This document shows positions 1-12,034 of a stretch of 64,000 nt of DNA, piece after piece. The notes beneath the pieces are model-generated. The model was given only the letters and a program-made list of their open reading frames with translations. It was not told where the DNA came from and did no database searches. How positions within the stretch are numbered: the stretch's first letter is position 1; every line of letters begins with the position of its first letter. The stretch comes from Juglans regia (taxonomy: Eukaryota; Streptophyta; Magnoliopsida; Fagales; Juglandaceae): assembly GCF_001411555.2 (NCBI RefSeq), contig NC_049911.1, forward strand, positions 28,679,044-28,743,043, read 5' to 3'. A program made the position numbers and the translations under genes.

Positions 1-1160
1 ATTTTTTAACAAGAATAAATATAGATAAAAATTATTATTAAAATTATCTATTTTATATATATAATGTGATATCATCTAGATTATATATCTTTTTAAGTAA
101 GTGTTAAAAATAATCAACTAGAAGTAGTTACATAATGAGTGTAAAGTATGCATTATTATAGTGATTTCTTTCTAGCATTACTCATTACTGAAAGCGACAG
201 AAGTTAAAGGTACATTATGGTTTGTTGTTTTGAAATATTTTTCTGAAAAGACCTGTATTCCATTTCTCAAGATTATCAGTTAGGAAAAACGAAAATATAG
301 TACGAAGACCAGCATCGGATGGACTGGACTACGAGAAGCCAAGTTTCTTTACGCACTAATGATTGTGAGATTGGGTGGGGCCAGATGTGGAAGATCGTGC
401 GGTGGAGAGTCTACTGATGTAGCGTGTGTAGCCAACAGATGCATTATGACATGGCGGCACGTGACGGCCACGCATGGAACAAGCTGCACGTGAGCGTCAA
501 GTGTCGAGATTTTTTTTGCAATTCTGCTTCATCTCGGTAGATCAGTGGTTGGGGAATTGTTTGGTAGGGCGAGTGTTGATAGTTGGTTGTCAGAATGCGA
601 TAAATTTGACCAAAACTGAATTAGAGGGAATGAAAGAGAAAAAAATACTAGCATGAAAATATATGCATACATCATAACTGGAAAATGAACAAAAAGGAAG
701 ATGAGAGCTAAGGTTCCACCATCCTCTCCCATGGAAATACTTAAAAAGGATGAGTAGCCTTTTTAGAGCGAATGAAGACCTTCTCTTTCTAGAAAACGAA
801 CAAGTCTTTCACCACACATCAACCTTCCTCATAATAACTTTTTGCAGTTTTTTTTTGCCCTTTTTTTCTATCAGAATTTCAACCTAATTTATTTCCTTAT
901 ATAAATTTATAAATTGATATAAACAGATGTGATATATCATATTGTTAAATTATTTTTATTATAAAATAAATTTAACGGACTACGTAAAATTACAATAGTT
1001 TATAAATTTATTTTTATATACTCCTTGTTATCGTAACATTTTGCTTACCAAATAAAGATCTTTTGAGTCAATTGATAACACTTTAATTTCCCTCTAAAAA
1101 AATCAATGATGAAATTCCCTTCCATGTATAAAAAAATCAAAAAACAAAACATTTCGGTTG
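1..1160. other. AT-rich intergenic DNA, no gene seen
   Basis: No open frame here has the composition or length of a coding exon; the short frames at 474-732 lie on both strands over the same bases and match nothing I recognise. The stretch holds one copy of the AT-rich repeat listed separately (about 897-1022). A GC-richer patch around 320-560 contains several ACGT cores and could be distal promoter DNA, but nothing decides this. Confidence 0.5.
897..1022. repeat. AT-rich dispersed repeat, family R3, copy 1
   Basis: This stretch shares a word order with copies near 6310-6500, 18150-18400, 40015-40210 and 55460-55620: 'ATAAATTTATAAATTGAT', then a variant of 'TGATATRTCA', then 'TAAAATTATTTTTATTATAA', then 'ATAAATTTAA...ACTACRTAAAATTA'. 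Five or more diverged copies in one window indicate a dispersed non-autonomous element rather than chance AT-richness. No boundaries or target duplications could be fixed by eye. Confidence 0.55.
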
Positions 1161-1330
1161 CGTTTGGATGTTGAATTGAGTTGAATTGAGATGATAAAAT
1201 ATTGTTAGAATATTATTTTTTAATATTATTATTATTTTAAGATTTAAAAAAATTGAATTATTTATTATATTTTATGTTGAGATTTGAAAAAATTATAATG
1301 ATGAATTGAGAGATGTTTGTCATCCAAACG
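1161..1330. mobile_element. MITE-like element, family M1, intact copy
   Basis: The element begins CGTTTGGATG and ends CATCCAAACG, a perfect 10-bp terminal inverted repeat around an AT-rich core of 170 bp with no coding capacity. The core words 'AAATTGAATTATTTATTATA' and 'GAAAAAATTATAATGA' recur in the other M1 copies (8128, 16840, 17600, 20921, 25915, 36955, 50000, 54066). Size, inverted ends and copy number fit a miniature inverted-repeat transposable element; the superfamily is not determined. Confidence 0.75.
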
Positions 1331-1708
1331 AACCCTTCGCTTCCTAACAAAGCTGTTTTTTTTTTATTATTATTATTACGGAATAACATTAAAAATTTGA
1401 AACCAATATAATCGTCCCATGTCAGTATACGACAGATGGAGTGGACTGGGACAGTGGGCACCACCATTTTTCTTTTCTTTTAGTGGTTCAACGGCCCAAT
1501 TCCAAACCCCAACCAACCCCACCACACCACACGTGTCGTACTCGAACCACAACGACTTCGAAACTCAAGTACCCTTTCAATTTTCATGGTCACCGTTCAC
1601 ACGCTCACATCTAAACCAACGAACCAACACAGGGAGTGTCGCGCACAGAGACACAGAGACACAGAGGAAGAGAGCGAGAGTGAGTGGGAAAGAAGAGGAG
1701 AAGAGTCA
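1331..1708 (+). promoter_or_regulatory. Upstream region and 5' leader of the ERD2-like gene
   Basis: A G-box core CACGTG lies at 1530-1535, in a C/A-rich stretch about 180 bp before the start codon. The 1630-1708 segment is a GA-rich leader typical of plant 5' untranslated regions. No convincing TATA box was seen, which is common for housekeeping genes. The transcription start cannot be placed from sequence alone. Confidence 0.4.
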
Positions 1709-4700
1709 ATGAAGGGAGGGAAGAGGCCGATCCAGGTGGTGGCGACATGGGCTCGTAGACAACCGCCGAAGATCAAGGTGTTTCTGGCGGTGGCGTCTGC
1801 CATTGTCGCGCTCGTGTTCCTGCGAATGATCATTCACGATCATGACAACCTCTTCGTTGCAGCCGAGGCCGTTCACGCCCTCGGCATCTCCGTCCTTATT
1901 TACAAGCTCACCAAGGAGAAGACCTGTGCTGGTAAGAAAATCCAAGAAAAAAAAAAACACGCCTGGTCTCTTTATTTGATTTCTCTCTTTTTTTTGTTCT
2001 ATTTGTTGAATTGAACTGTCTGATTTGGAATTTGGTCCTCCTGTGTGATACCAAAAGTTAACACATCCCCGGTACCAATAAAGGGGGAAATAGTATATAG
2101 GAGTTAATTAAAATGGCTCAACAGTTAATGCTTTGAGAATCATCCTGCATGAGCTAGAAAAAAGTCTGGCTTCGATTTGTATTTTATAAATGACTTGTTT
2201 GACATCTTAGAATCTGGTAAAGATTTCATGGCGAAAATGCGCTCCCCTGGTTCGAGGGAATAAGGAGAGAAACTTGTGATTTTATTTTCCTAGTGGTTTA
2301 GACATAAAATCACAGAAGACAAACTTCAGGACGCACTTTGGTTTAATTTAGTGACTAGTATAAACAAAAAATGTATGTGCTTCCTGCATTACGAGCGACT
2401 TATAATGACCATTAAGTCCAAAATTTTTCATTGGCTCTTCTCTTGGACATTACAGAAGATAATCTTCTTTTATAACTACTCCGTACAAAGTTGTTTGTCC
2501 AGTCTTCTATTGTGTCACAAAAATTGTGTATTTGGAAAGTCCATGATATCGATAGCTTTCCTAATATACCCTTTTGCTTTATTTGAAATGTCTGTAACCA
2601 TTTGCCATTTGATTAGGATCTTTCTCGATTTTTATAATATACGATAGGCAGGATCGATAATCTTGATGGCATTTTTCTAGACAAGTTCAATTTTGGTGAA
2701 AAGTAACAGTTTGATCGTGCAACAATAAATTCTTTTAAGTTTTCCTTCTTTCTTTTGGCCCTTTGCTCTGACAAGAGTTTCTAGCTTGGGAAATTGTTAT
2801 GGATATTGGTAGATTATAATTACCATAATCTTAATGCCCTTTTGGCTTCGTTATTGTTAACTATTTGCAGGGCTTTCACTCAAATCACAGGAACTAACGG
2901 CCCTGTTTCTGGCGGTTAGACTCTATTGCAGTTTTGTTATGGAATTTGATATACACACATTACTTGATTCAGCAACATTGGTGACAACCCTTTGGGTGAT
3001 CTATATGATTCGATTTAACTTGAAGTCTAGTTACATGGAAGATAAGGACAACTTCAAGATTTACTATGTGGTTAGCCCTCAATCATATTGCAGAAAAAAT
3101 ATAACCTTCCTTTTTCTACATTCACATCTGCTGCATCCATTTGTTTACAAAAAAAAAAAACACGTGAATGTTGCCAAATTAAACTTTAAATATTTAGTTG
3201 AAAAGCGGTGTCTCCTTTTAGGTATGCATAGCTATTTCATTTCACTGTTGCTTATTTGTATGAAACCTTGAATCCTTTTTCCGCTAAATTAGGTTTTAGG
3301 CACATGAGGATTTTGTTTCGCTGTATAGATTTCAATGGTTCATCATCTGAACTCACAGCTAAACATATTGGTATTCAGTCGAAGAACCTGTGGTAGTTGT
3401 GCGTTTTACGTTGTGGTACGTGAAGATTAGAAACTATCTTAGAACTTCCAATTTTGGTACATTTAATTTGCTTACACTTTCTCATATCTCCAATTGACAT
3501 GGTTTCCCTATTATCCTTCATCTATTTTTTTCTGTTGTACTTCTAAAAAAAAATATTTTTGTTGCCATGACTTGATGATTCTTTTTCTGGGGGCCAGTTC
3601 ACTTTTTGTCTCCACTAAATAAGCATGTGAATTCCAGTTACCAAATTGTAAATCAAAAGGTGATGTCTACATTGTTGATTTGATCAGCACTTGACAAGCA
3701 CGATCATGTTATACATGCATGGACGTGGTCAGGTTTCCTTGTTATGAATTATTCTAGGGTTGGCTTGGACAAATACTTTCATAATTTCTGATGTACCCTC
3801 CTGTTTGTCTGACACATCGAAAAAAAAAGAACATACTTCTTTGTTATAAAAAATCTAGCGGCTCTTTAATATATTCTGATTGTTGCACGTGTTATGGAAA
3901 TTTGCCTTCTGATTTTTTCTTAATCTTATATATATTTTGTTTCTCCTCCTTGCAGGTGATACCTTGTGCTGTGCTATCATTTTTAATTCATCCCACAACA
4001 CAGCATCATATCTTGAACAGGATTTTCTGGGCCTTCTGTGTTTATCTTGAAGCTGTTTCGGTGCTACCTCAGCTGCGAGTCATGCAGAACACAAAGGTAT
4101 GTTTTAAAGTAACTCTTGCCTGCCCTATTATTTATTCCATTCTGATGGTGCACCATGCATGGCACTTTAGGCTTTCTTTTTTTACTAATTTCATAAATGG
4201 CCTTTTGACAACCTTGTTTCCTCATCTTTGATTTTTCAAATTCTCAGATTGTGGAACCATTCACTGCACATTATGTCTTTGCACTGGGTGTCGCAAGGTT
4301 CTTGAGTTGTGCACACTGGCTTCTCCAGGTTTGATACGATTCAATTTCTGTATCTTCTTAATTAAATGTAATTAAGTGCTAGGTTAATTTTGCTACAGCC
4401 TTTTGATATTTAAAACATACTAAGAGTTACTGTGTCTGACACTTGCCAGCTTGGCAGATATGTCAAATAGTGAGGGGAGACTTGCAAATAAATTGACCGT
4501 CGTATTCAAAATGTCTAAGACTAATATAATTGATTGATGAACGACTATGACACCTTTTGAACTGGAGACGACTATTTCTTTATGGACAAATGGACATGCA
4601 GATAGCCATCGTGGTGTTAGTATCTCAGTGAGCTTTTTTATGGTCTAGATCATAACCCGCACTATGCATGGATTTATATTCTCTTGGTTTGAGCTTCTTA

Positions 4701-5459
4701 TTTGTGGGAAAATGAGAGATTATGGTTTGACTGGACATTTTTGGATGATGTTCTTATACATCAAGCCAGCGTCTTTAAACGATAATAACAACTAAAGAAC
4801 ATCCGGAATTTTCCACAGACTTATAAGCTAAAATCTTTAAGTATTCATACCTTTGAGCTTGCAACGTCTTTTTTTACAAGTGATAAAGTATATTTACTGA
4901 TTTCACCCCAAAAATGCATAAGCCAACAGTTATGATCACCAATCACATAAACCTTCTTAACACATTATTCAGCTATAACATCTTGAAGATGAGAAAATAA
5001 GAGCAATTTTAAAAAAAATATGAATTTATCTTTTTATTTAGACAAAACTTCAGAGTAATCCTTTTATAGGCACAGTTGTGACAAAGCTTTCATGCGCATC
5101 TATTTATTTTCCTGTTATAACAAAATTAATTGTTGTCCTAAGGTGTGATAATAATTACCAACGCAAATTTAGCTTCTTAGATTAAGCTTTCCTTCTTTTG
5201 CGCAGGTATTGGATACTCGAGGCCGCTTGCTGACAGCTTTGGGTTATGGTTTGTGGCCTTCTATGGTTCTCCTCTCTGAAATTGTCCAGACTTTTATTCT
5301 TGCTGATTTTTGCTACTACTATGTGAAAAGGTAGGTGAAATACTTTGATTTTGCAAATTCCTTGTATGTTACACTTGTGGATCACTGCTAAACTTTTTCT
5401 GTGGATGCAGCATTTTTGGCGGACAACTTGTTCTGCGACTCCCCTCGGGGGTGGTGTAA
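1709..5459 (+). CDS. ERD2-like protein (ER lumen protein retaining receptor family)
   Basis: Six exons join in frame into 272 residues: 1709-1931, 2871-3070, 3956-4096, 4248-4328, 5206-5330 and 5411-5459. All introns are GT-AG. The product is a seven-helix membrane protein of the Golgi/ER KDEL-receptor family. It has the plant ERD2-like form: a basic N-terminal extension (TWARRQPPKIK), then HDHDNLFVAAEAVHALGIS, SLKSQELTALFLAVRLYCSF, FWAFCVYLEAVSVLPQLR, FTAHYVFALGVARFLSC and a C-terminus GGQLVLRLPSGVV. True ERD2 receptors retrieve H/KDEL proteins. The longer ERD2-like group, to which this belongs by its N-terminal extension, is known to be distinct from the classical receptors, so retrieval should not be assumed. 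The start is the first ATG after the leader and matches the usual family N-terminus. The last exon encodes only 15 residues. No frameshift or missing segment is seen. Confidence 0.95.
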
Positions 5460-7680
5460 GCTTTGGGATACTTCAAATTTTTGGTATATATCTAGTTCAG
5501 CAGAAACATTCTACATATTCAACTTAACTATGTAATGTAGTATTTAGCAGTTGTTGGGATGTTTGGTTGGATAGTTTATTCTTGACGAGTATGGTGGTTC
5601 AGGAGTTATCCTCAATGTTTTAAGTCCATATATTTTTAGTTCTTAACATGAACGTTAACCTATCAGGTTTCAGTTCTACATTAATGTCTGTCTCGCTCAA
5701 CTGTTCAGCTACCCTGTCTTTGTAGGGATTCTCACCGTATGAGGAGATCAAAGATCGATTTGGAGAGTCTTCGGGGGAAAGTAGGCAATTCTCATTGCCG
5801 ACTTGTCTTTTACATCTAGAGATGCTGATTAATGATAACTACAGTACCGATAATAAGAAGAGTAGGTTTTTTTTTTTTTTTTCTCGAAGCAAACATATTA
5901 TAGATATATTTTATTGTTAATAGAAACTTTCATCTCAAATCAGCAAATACAACACAATAAAAGAGAATAATAATAATAATAATCTTGGTCAATGACTTGA
6001 TCCCATCCATTTTTCACAAAGGGAAGCTGCGCATGAAGTGGTTTTGATACAGTTAAATAAATGGACTGTAATACTACGATTGAGAGGTGTTTTGTGATGC
6101 ATTCTGCTGGCTGAAAGTTACTTTCAATACTTCTTTCCCACGTTTCCGTCCGTTTTCATAGCACTGACGTTTTCTGCTACTCGCAGATGGAAGGACACGT
6201 ATCAACAAGGAGCACGTGTAGACAAAAAAATTTCTCTGCTAGTCAATGGAATATGCACACTTTTTGCGTGAAACATTATATTCTTAAAAATTTGAGTACG
6301 TAATGCTAGAAGTACAAATACATTTTATAAAAGAAAGTTAAAAAATTTCTGTTATAAATAGGTGTAGTTTTATGTAATATGTTAGATTTATTTTATAATA
6401 AAAATAATTTTATAATAAAAATAATTTTATAATATAAGATAGTTATATCAATTTATAAATTTATTTTTAAAAAATTCATTTATAATTAAAATATTCCTCT
6501 ATTTGAATAGTAAAAAACATCGGCTAATAATTATGTAAGAAATACTTTCCCAGTTTAACAAGAAAAAAAATCAGCTAGACTGAAAAAATATAGTTATATA
6601 CAAGTATCTTGAAGATATATTATGCAAACAGTAAATAGTTTCTTGAAATAGTTTCTAGAAATTACATAATATGTCGATAGAGTCGTGCTACGTACAATCT
6701 CAGTTGGGGGCTTGCGTACCCACGAAATGGATGTTTATGTCATTTACTCTATAATTTTGGTCAAATGTCAAAAATACGCTCCACTTTATATTCCTCCCTC
6801 AAGCAATGAGACATAACTCTCTGCACTTTCATTCTTATCTCTCTTCTCAGAACACGGGCCAAGACAAGTCGACCCAAAGCAAAGTGGCCTTGTGTTTGAG
6901 TGTTTGAAAATAGATCTCTATCCTTTGAGTTCCCTCTGCATCTCCTCCACCACTGTTGGCATGTATAGTCTCATTCGAAATATTTGAGTGCTTTGAAAAT
7001 AGATGTCATTCTAAAAAAATAGATGCTTAGAAACGTACCACTTCAAAGATGGATCCAGTTGAATTTCTTTTTGAAATTTAATGAGAAATACTTTGATTGC
7101 TCATCTGTAAAAGAATCATTCAAATCTTTTCCATAGGTAATTTTCCCATTAGGACTATCACAAGAGCGATCTTATATTCTTGAACTAATATACCCATTTG
7201 AAAAATCATCTTGAATATCAGGAGATACATGTCTAAAGTATCACCTTCTAACTGAATCCCGCAGCTGAGAAGATTGTTTGGACTTTCATGCGATTCTTCC
7301 TTTGAGATGTCAGGATGAAGATGAGTGCGACTTGACTCCGAACATTTCTTAATGTGATGATTTCTTTGCATGCAATATGAACACGGTCATCTAGAAGTTT
7401 CAGTGCAAGGAAAACAAAGATGTTTCAATGCAATTCGACTCATGAGAAGAAGCTTGGACAATTAAAACAGTAGCCAATAAGTTAAACGACGGGTTTGTAC
7501 TTCTAATCATTTTTCTTCTTAAATGAAACGAAGCGTTTCACTTCGTGCGCACATAGGCCTCCAATTAAGACTGCGTCTAGAATTTTTTATGTTGATATAT
7601 ATAGTATAAGAGATGATAAGTAAAATTTTTCTATACTACAAACAATGCTTCAAACAAATGGTTTTGGATTTGGTAGATTG
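5460..7680. other. Intergenic region between the ERD2-like gene and the GASA array
   Basis: The first few hundred bases after the stop are the 3' untranslated region of the ERD2-like gene; its end is not fixed. A repeat of family R3 lies at about 6310-6500. The 7000-7500 stretch carries a short minus-strand frame (7120-7371) without any recognisable domain, and I do not call it a gene. Nothing else was recognised. Confidence 0.5.
6310..6500. repeat. AT-rich dispersed repeat, family R3, copy 2
   Basis: This copy has the R3 word order 'TTAGATTTATTTTATAATAA', 'AAAATAATTTTATAATA' (partly duplicated in tandem here), 'ATCAATTTATAAATTTATTTTTA'. The central 17-base unit occurs twice at 6394-6430, a local slippage duplication. 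Confidence 0.5.
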
Positions 7681-8127
7681 GTTGGGCGTGGCTGATCGGT
7701 AACTGACAACTGTAGACGTATTGTCAAGCTAACCAAACAAACTTGGATGCAGGCAGCCGCAAGTCAAATCAACCCAAACAAATTGAAAGAAGAAACAGCA
7801 GTGTGGAGGGGAAATGGCTATTTGTGGTTCCTATACAACTGTAATGCACCGAAAGCCCGATCGTGACTAGATCTCGATCTCTCCATGTCTCTCATCCATG
7901 TTTGCCTCTTCTTATCTTTATGATCGGCTAGCTAGCTAGTTTCCTCGATCGAGCTTATCTTTCATCGCCAGCTATACTTGATTTCATCCAAACAAATTAA
8001 CAAACATCATATTTCTTTCTTTTCAAAACGATTTTTGATTTTTATAGACGCACACCTGGCTGAAAAGCTTGTAATTCTTTTTCCCTTTTCATTTTCAATG
8101 AAGGTATGTATTTGATACATTAAGTCC

Positions 8128-8303
8128 CGTTTGGATAGTGAGATAAGATGTGATGATTTCAGATAAAAGTTAAAAGTTAAATAAAAATTGTTAAAATATT
8201 ATTATTATTTTAGAATTTAAAAAAATTAAATTATTTATTATATTTTATGTGAGAATTTGAAAAAATTATAATGACGAGATAAGATAGTTTTTCAATCCAA
8301 ACG
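8128..8303. mobile_element. MITE-like element, family M1, upstream of GASA gene 1
   Basis: The element runs from CGTTTGGAT to ATCCAAACG (9-bp inverted ends) with the M1 core words AAATTATTTATTATATTTTA and GAAAAAATTATAATGA. It sits in the duplicated GASA upstream region, but no counterpart appears at the matching place ahead of GASA gene 2, so it probably inserted after the duplication. Confidence 0.7.
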
Positions 8304-10687
8304 AATCCTAAAACGTAAGCACAACGCGTGAATCATAAAATTACATAAGATTAACTATAATTGTCTTTGGGGTCCTTTTTGTCCATTAGGAGTTCATGCG
8401 TCTCTGATGCACCTATGATCGTTTCAATCTAGTTTTCTAAAAAAACACACCACAATAGTGATCTAACTCTAGATTGCTTCAGATCAGATCGTCTTAGTGG
8501 TAATATTTTCTTAACATTAATTATGTCAAAGGATATTCGAATATGGATCGGCCCAATTATATATCATGAGTTTGATCAATTAAGCTATTTCCTAATTTGT
8601 ATTTAATTTAGTTGTCCATGGAAATGGAAAAGATCATGCATGCACATGACTTGCTTGGATGATGATTGTGTACAGACGCTCATGTCACGCTTGCCTGAGG
8701 GCAATAATATCTCGTTATATATGAATGTATATATATTTCCTAGGACACTGATTCGATACAAAGTGCTATTGCAGACAAAAGTTCATTAATTTGGCTGGTG
8801 GAACGTCTTGATCTTCCAAGTACTGATCACCAATAGAAACATCGATCTGCTCGATCCCCTAGCTATCTCAATCTCTTATAATTCAGAGAACATATTTTTA
8901 GAACACAATCGATCATGATTTGCAGTCGGTAGCGTGGGACATCGATCGGTAACGATCGATGATCAGTATTCAGGTTTCAGAAAAATAATAGCGGTGATAA
9001 AGTTAATAATATTTCCTCTTTGGTTCTGATCATACAATGGGAAATCTGTTAATGAAAGGCATTCAGGTTAATTATTAAAAACACCAAAACCATTAATTAT
9101 TAGACACTGCATGTTGCAAACTGTACGCATGCATTTATGGTTTATAAATCATTTGAATTATATTATTTTTATCTATTTCTTTTTTACTTTTTAAGATGTC
9201 CTTATCGTCTAATTATCATTGGATGAGTTTAAATAATAGTTTTGTTAACGTAGTAGTACCTACCTACTATATAATAAAATTCTCTAAAATCATTTCAATG
9301 GTATTTTGGCCAAGGAAAATTAATTAGAATATGATAGATCCATCATAATACGTAATAAATACGTATTATGATGGATCTATCTATCTCAGACCATTAAAAA
9401 ATAAAAAGAAGGAATCAAATTAAGAACCTTAGTATATATATTGATATATTAATCTGAAGTATTAATGCTACAAATAATTATATCAGTATTTCCTTACTAT
9501 ATATGTTAAAGTGGCAGCGTTTGTAAAATTAGTGACTTTTTTTTTATATATTTTTTAAATACCAATCTAATTAAAGGGTAGTATACATGCATATAGATAA
9601 CAGTGAGATAATAGTATGAATATTTCTAACCTTTTTATTTAAGGATATAGATCATGCTCTTTAATTTCTTCTTCTTATTTATTTATTTTATTTATTTCTT
9701 TATCTTTATAATAGTGACAGGCCGGATAGCATGGAGGCTTGGAGGGCATCCCAGTACGATCACATCTGTGCTTGCGTTGGCATATTCAATCGAAGCTGCA
9801 AGCTGAATATACTACAGATGTGGCTTCGCGAGTCTGTACAGCTGTGCGGTGGCTTTCCACGTACACGTCCCATGCACGATCACATCATCATTATCGTTTT
9901 CGTGATGCATGCATGCGCTAGCTAACGTACCAAGCGACAGATAATTGATTATTTCATTTTACTTGCACGTACGAGTGGACAGAGCTGGAGGTCGTCGTCT
10001 AGCTTAGTTCCCGGCCTCCCCTTGCCTGGCCTGGCCTGGAACTTATTAGGCTACGCGCAGGAGATTTCGTCTGAACTTAGAGACATCAAGTGATCAGAGT
10101 GGAAAAAAAATATACATGAAATTGATTTTATAATATTTATTATTGCTATATTTATAGTAGAGTTCAACTTTTTCGAAAATGAGTAATAAATATTGTTATG
10201 ACAACTATATATGATCTATCTTTCTCTTATTTAAAATCTTCTAAAAGAAAAGAAAAGAAATTAAAAAAAAGTTATCCAACCCGACCGCAAGATCAGTATT
10301 TGGTTGGGTACGTTGTACATGTCGAAGGTTATCCAAAGTTGATGAACTATATTATTGGATGCATGTCTTAATTTCAACACCGTATTTGTGATAAGCAATC
10401 CAACCCTCGTCAAAATTGATCCATATTCACGGTTTAAAACATTACGCTCGCACAAGATCATATCAGATGTTAAAAATCTTTAAAAAGGGTACGTTAAAAC
10501 TCAAAACCATTTGCTACCTGCAGACACTTGGGAAACGCCTTCCACCAAGCAATACAAAAGTGCCTAGCTAGATACTCTAGATTATTCCAAATTTTACTTT
10601 TTTTTTTAATCTTTATCCTTTCAATTTCCCTTCGGTCTACGTATCATCAAAGAATGCCACGTCATTGCATGCAACCAATCCACTTCT

Positions 10688-10689
10688 GG

Positions 10690-10718
<29 letters not shown>
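10688..10718. repeat. CT microsatellite in the GASA gene 1 core promoter
   Basis: A pure (CT)n run lies between the RY palindrome and the TATA-like box. The corresponding interval ahead of GASA gene 2 has only a few CT units, so the spacing between the two promoter elements differs between the paralogues. Confidence 0.85.
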
Positions 10719-10721
<3 letters not shown>

Positions 10722-10844
10722 GCGCTTAATTAGCTGACGGTTGCTACAAATATAGGAGCCCTCTCAACTGACTTCCACCGCATCAAATATTCACGAGGTT
10801 TCAACAAGGCTAGCTAGTGCAATAGTTTTAAATCTAGTTTAGCC

Positions 10845-11436
10845 ATGCCCATCTCCAAAGCTCTAGTTGCTTCTGTTCTCATCTCTCTCCTCCTTATGAT
10901 CCATCTCAATGAGGCTTATCAGATGGTAAATTAGTACTCCTTTATCCATCTTCCAAATAAGACCTTATGCTGATCGCTTAATTCCTCTCTTCATATATAT
11001 AATATAGTATTAGTATTGAATTAATTATTAAATAACTAAACATGATGAGGCTTAATTTATAGTTTTCTAACCCCATATAGCATTTGAGGGATGCTGCAGG
11101 TGAACAATAATGTAGCAAAGGATTCTCTCCCCAAACAAATCGGTGACTTGTTGATTATATGATCATTTTCTGTTTATTAATTGATTCATAATTGCATGCA
11201 TGGCTAACTTTCTCCATTATTATATATATATATATATATATATTTAATATTCAGATTGTGGAGCAGCATGTACTGCGAGGTGTCAGCTGTCGTCGAGGCA
11301 GCGTCTGTGTAAGAGGGCATGCGGGACTTGCTGTGCCCGTTGCAATTGTGTTCCTCCAGGCACTTCAGGCAATCAAGAGGTCTGTCCCTGCTACGCCAAC
11401 ATGACCACCCATGCCAACCGACGCAAGTGTCCTTGA
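10845..11436 (+). CDS. Snakin/GASA family cysteine-rich secreted peptide, copy 1
   Basis: Three exons (10845-10925, 11100-11142, 11255-11436) give 101 residues. Residues 1 to about 24 form a hydrophobic signal peptide (SVLISLLLMIHL). A short variable linker follows, then a 12-cysteine GASA domain from about residue 42 to the end, with the pattern C-x3-C-x3-C-x8-C-x3-C-x2-CC-x2-C-x-C-x11-C-x-C-x12-C and the hallmarks KRACGTCC and CNCVPPGTSGN. The N-terminus and the RKCP end closely resemble potato snakin-2, an antimicrobial, gibberellin-responsive cell-wall peptide held by six disulfides. Antimicrobial or growth roles are family knowledge and are not shown here. This is the first of three tandem same-strand copies with identical intron positions and phases. 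The middle intron boundary falls just before the first domain cysteine in all three. All 12 cysteines are present and there is no damage. Confidence 0.93.
11219..11246. repeat. TA microsatellite in intron 2 of GASA gene 1
   Basis: An uninterrupted (TA)n run of about 28 bases ends a few bases upstream of the 3' splice site at 11254. The intron is only 112 bp long, so length changes here could affect branch-point spacing. Confidence 0.8.
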
Positions 11437-11588
11437 AACGTATATATGGAAATTATGCCGTTTATATATCATGTATAATTATGTTTGTGTGTGTGTAAGT
11501 ACTAAAATAAGCATATCACTCTGTTACAAGTACTGCTACCATGCACAAGAGTTATTATAACAATCCTCTATGATACCCCAGTTATTAT

Positions 11589-12026
11589 ATATTCTAGCTT
11601 ACCTCTGATCTTGCTTTGTTAACATTAGTAACCCAAGTGTGGCTGAAGCTGTAGGGTTAAGGAGGGCTGCTCTTCTGTGTACTGAATTGGGATTATCAGA
11701 CGAGATCTTAGAAGGAGATTCTAAGTTGGTTGTAAATGCCACAATTAGTGGAGAGGAAATAGAGACTGAATATGGAAGTATCATAGAGGATGTTAGAAGA
11801 GTGATTAATGGGAGGTTGAGCTGGGGTATACGGTTTATATATAGAGAAGCAAATTGTATAGCACACAAACTAGTAAAGTTAGTAATTAATTCTTCTGATG
11901 AGAGGGTGTGGATAGAGGATAGTCCAATAGAAATTAAGAATGATATACTTAAAAGGAGAAGTATTGTAATGACTGATTTTAGTTATTAATGAATGAAGTA
12001 TGTTTCTGTTTCGAAAAAAAAAAAAA
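11589..12026 (+). mobile_element. 5'-truncated LINE with RNase H domain and target duplication
   Basis: The insert carries a single reading frame (about 11622-11989) ending at a stop. It has the plant LINE-type RNase H signature: AEAVGLRRAALLC, then GLSDEILEGDSKLVV, then FIYREANCIAHKLVK near the C-terminus. These correspond to the RVT_3 domain that closes many plant L1-type elements. The frame is open from the 5' junction with no native start codon, as expected for a 5' truncation. A 13-base poly(A) tail at 12014-12026 follows the stop. The 9-bp sequence AGTTATTAT occurs just before the insert (11580-11588) and at its tail (12026-12034), consistent with target-primed reverse transcription. 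It is an insertion in the 3' flank of GASA gene 1. Confidence 0.8.
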
Positions 12027-12034
12027 GTTATTAT

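Larger units (their letters stand above)
7740..10844 (+). promoter_or_regulatory. Upstream region of GASA gene 1, duplicated upstream of GASA gene 2
   Basis: Segments of this region reappear, diverged but in the same order, ahead of GASA gene 2. The block around 7803-7850 (GGCTATTTGTGGTTCCTA, then CAACTGTAA) matches about 12520-12560. The block at 8887-8970 (TTTAGAAC, CAATCAT, GTAGYRTGGACA, TTGATCAG-like) matches about 13365-13432. The block at 10520-10780 matches 18610-18890. The proximal part has a palindrome TGCATGCA (RY-type element) at 10666-10673, an ACGT core just before it, a CT microsatellite (10688-10718) and a weak TATA-like CTACAAATATAGG at 10744-10756. Confidence 0.6.

Noticed and set aside
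9731..9925. Two overlapping plus-strand frames with several cysteines upstream of GASA gene 1, considered as an extra small cysteine-rich peptide gene
   Set aside because: No hydrophobic signal peptide, no GASA or defensin cysteine spacing, and both overlapping frames look equally open, as expected by chance in a GC-richer patch.
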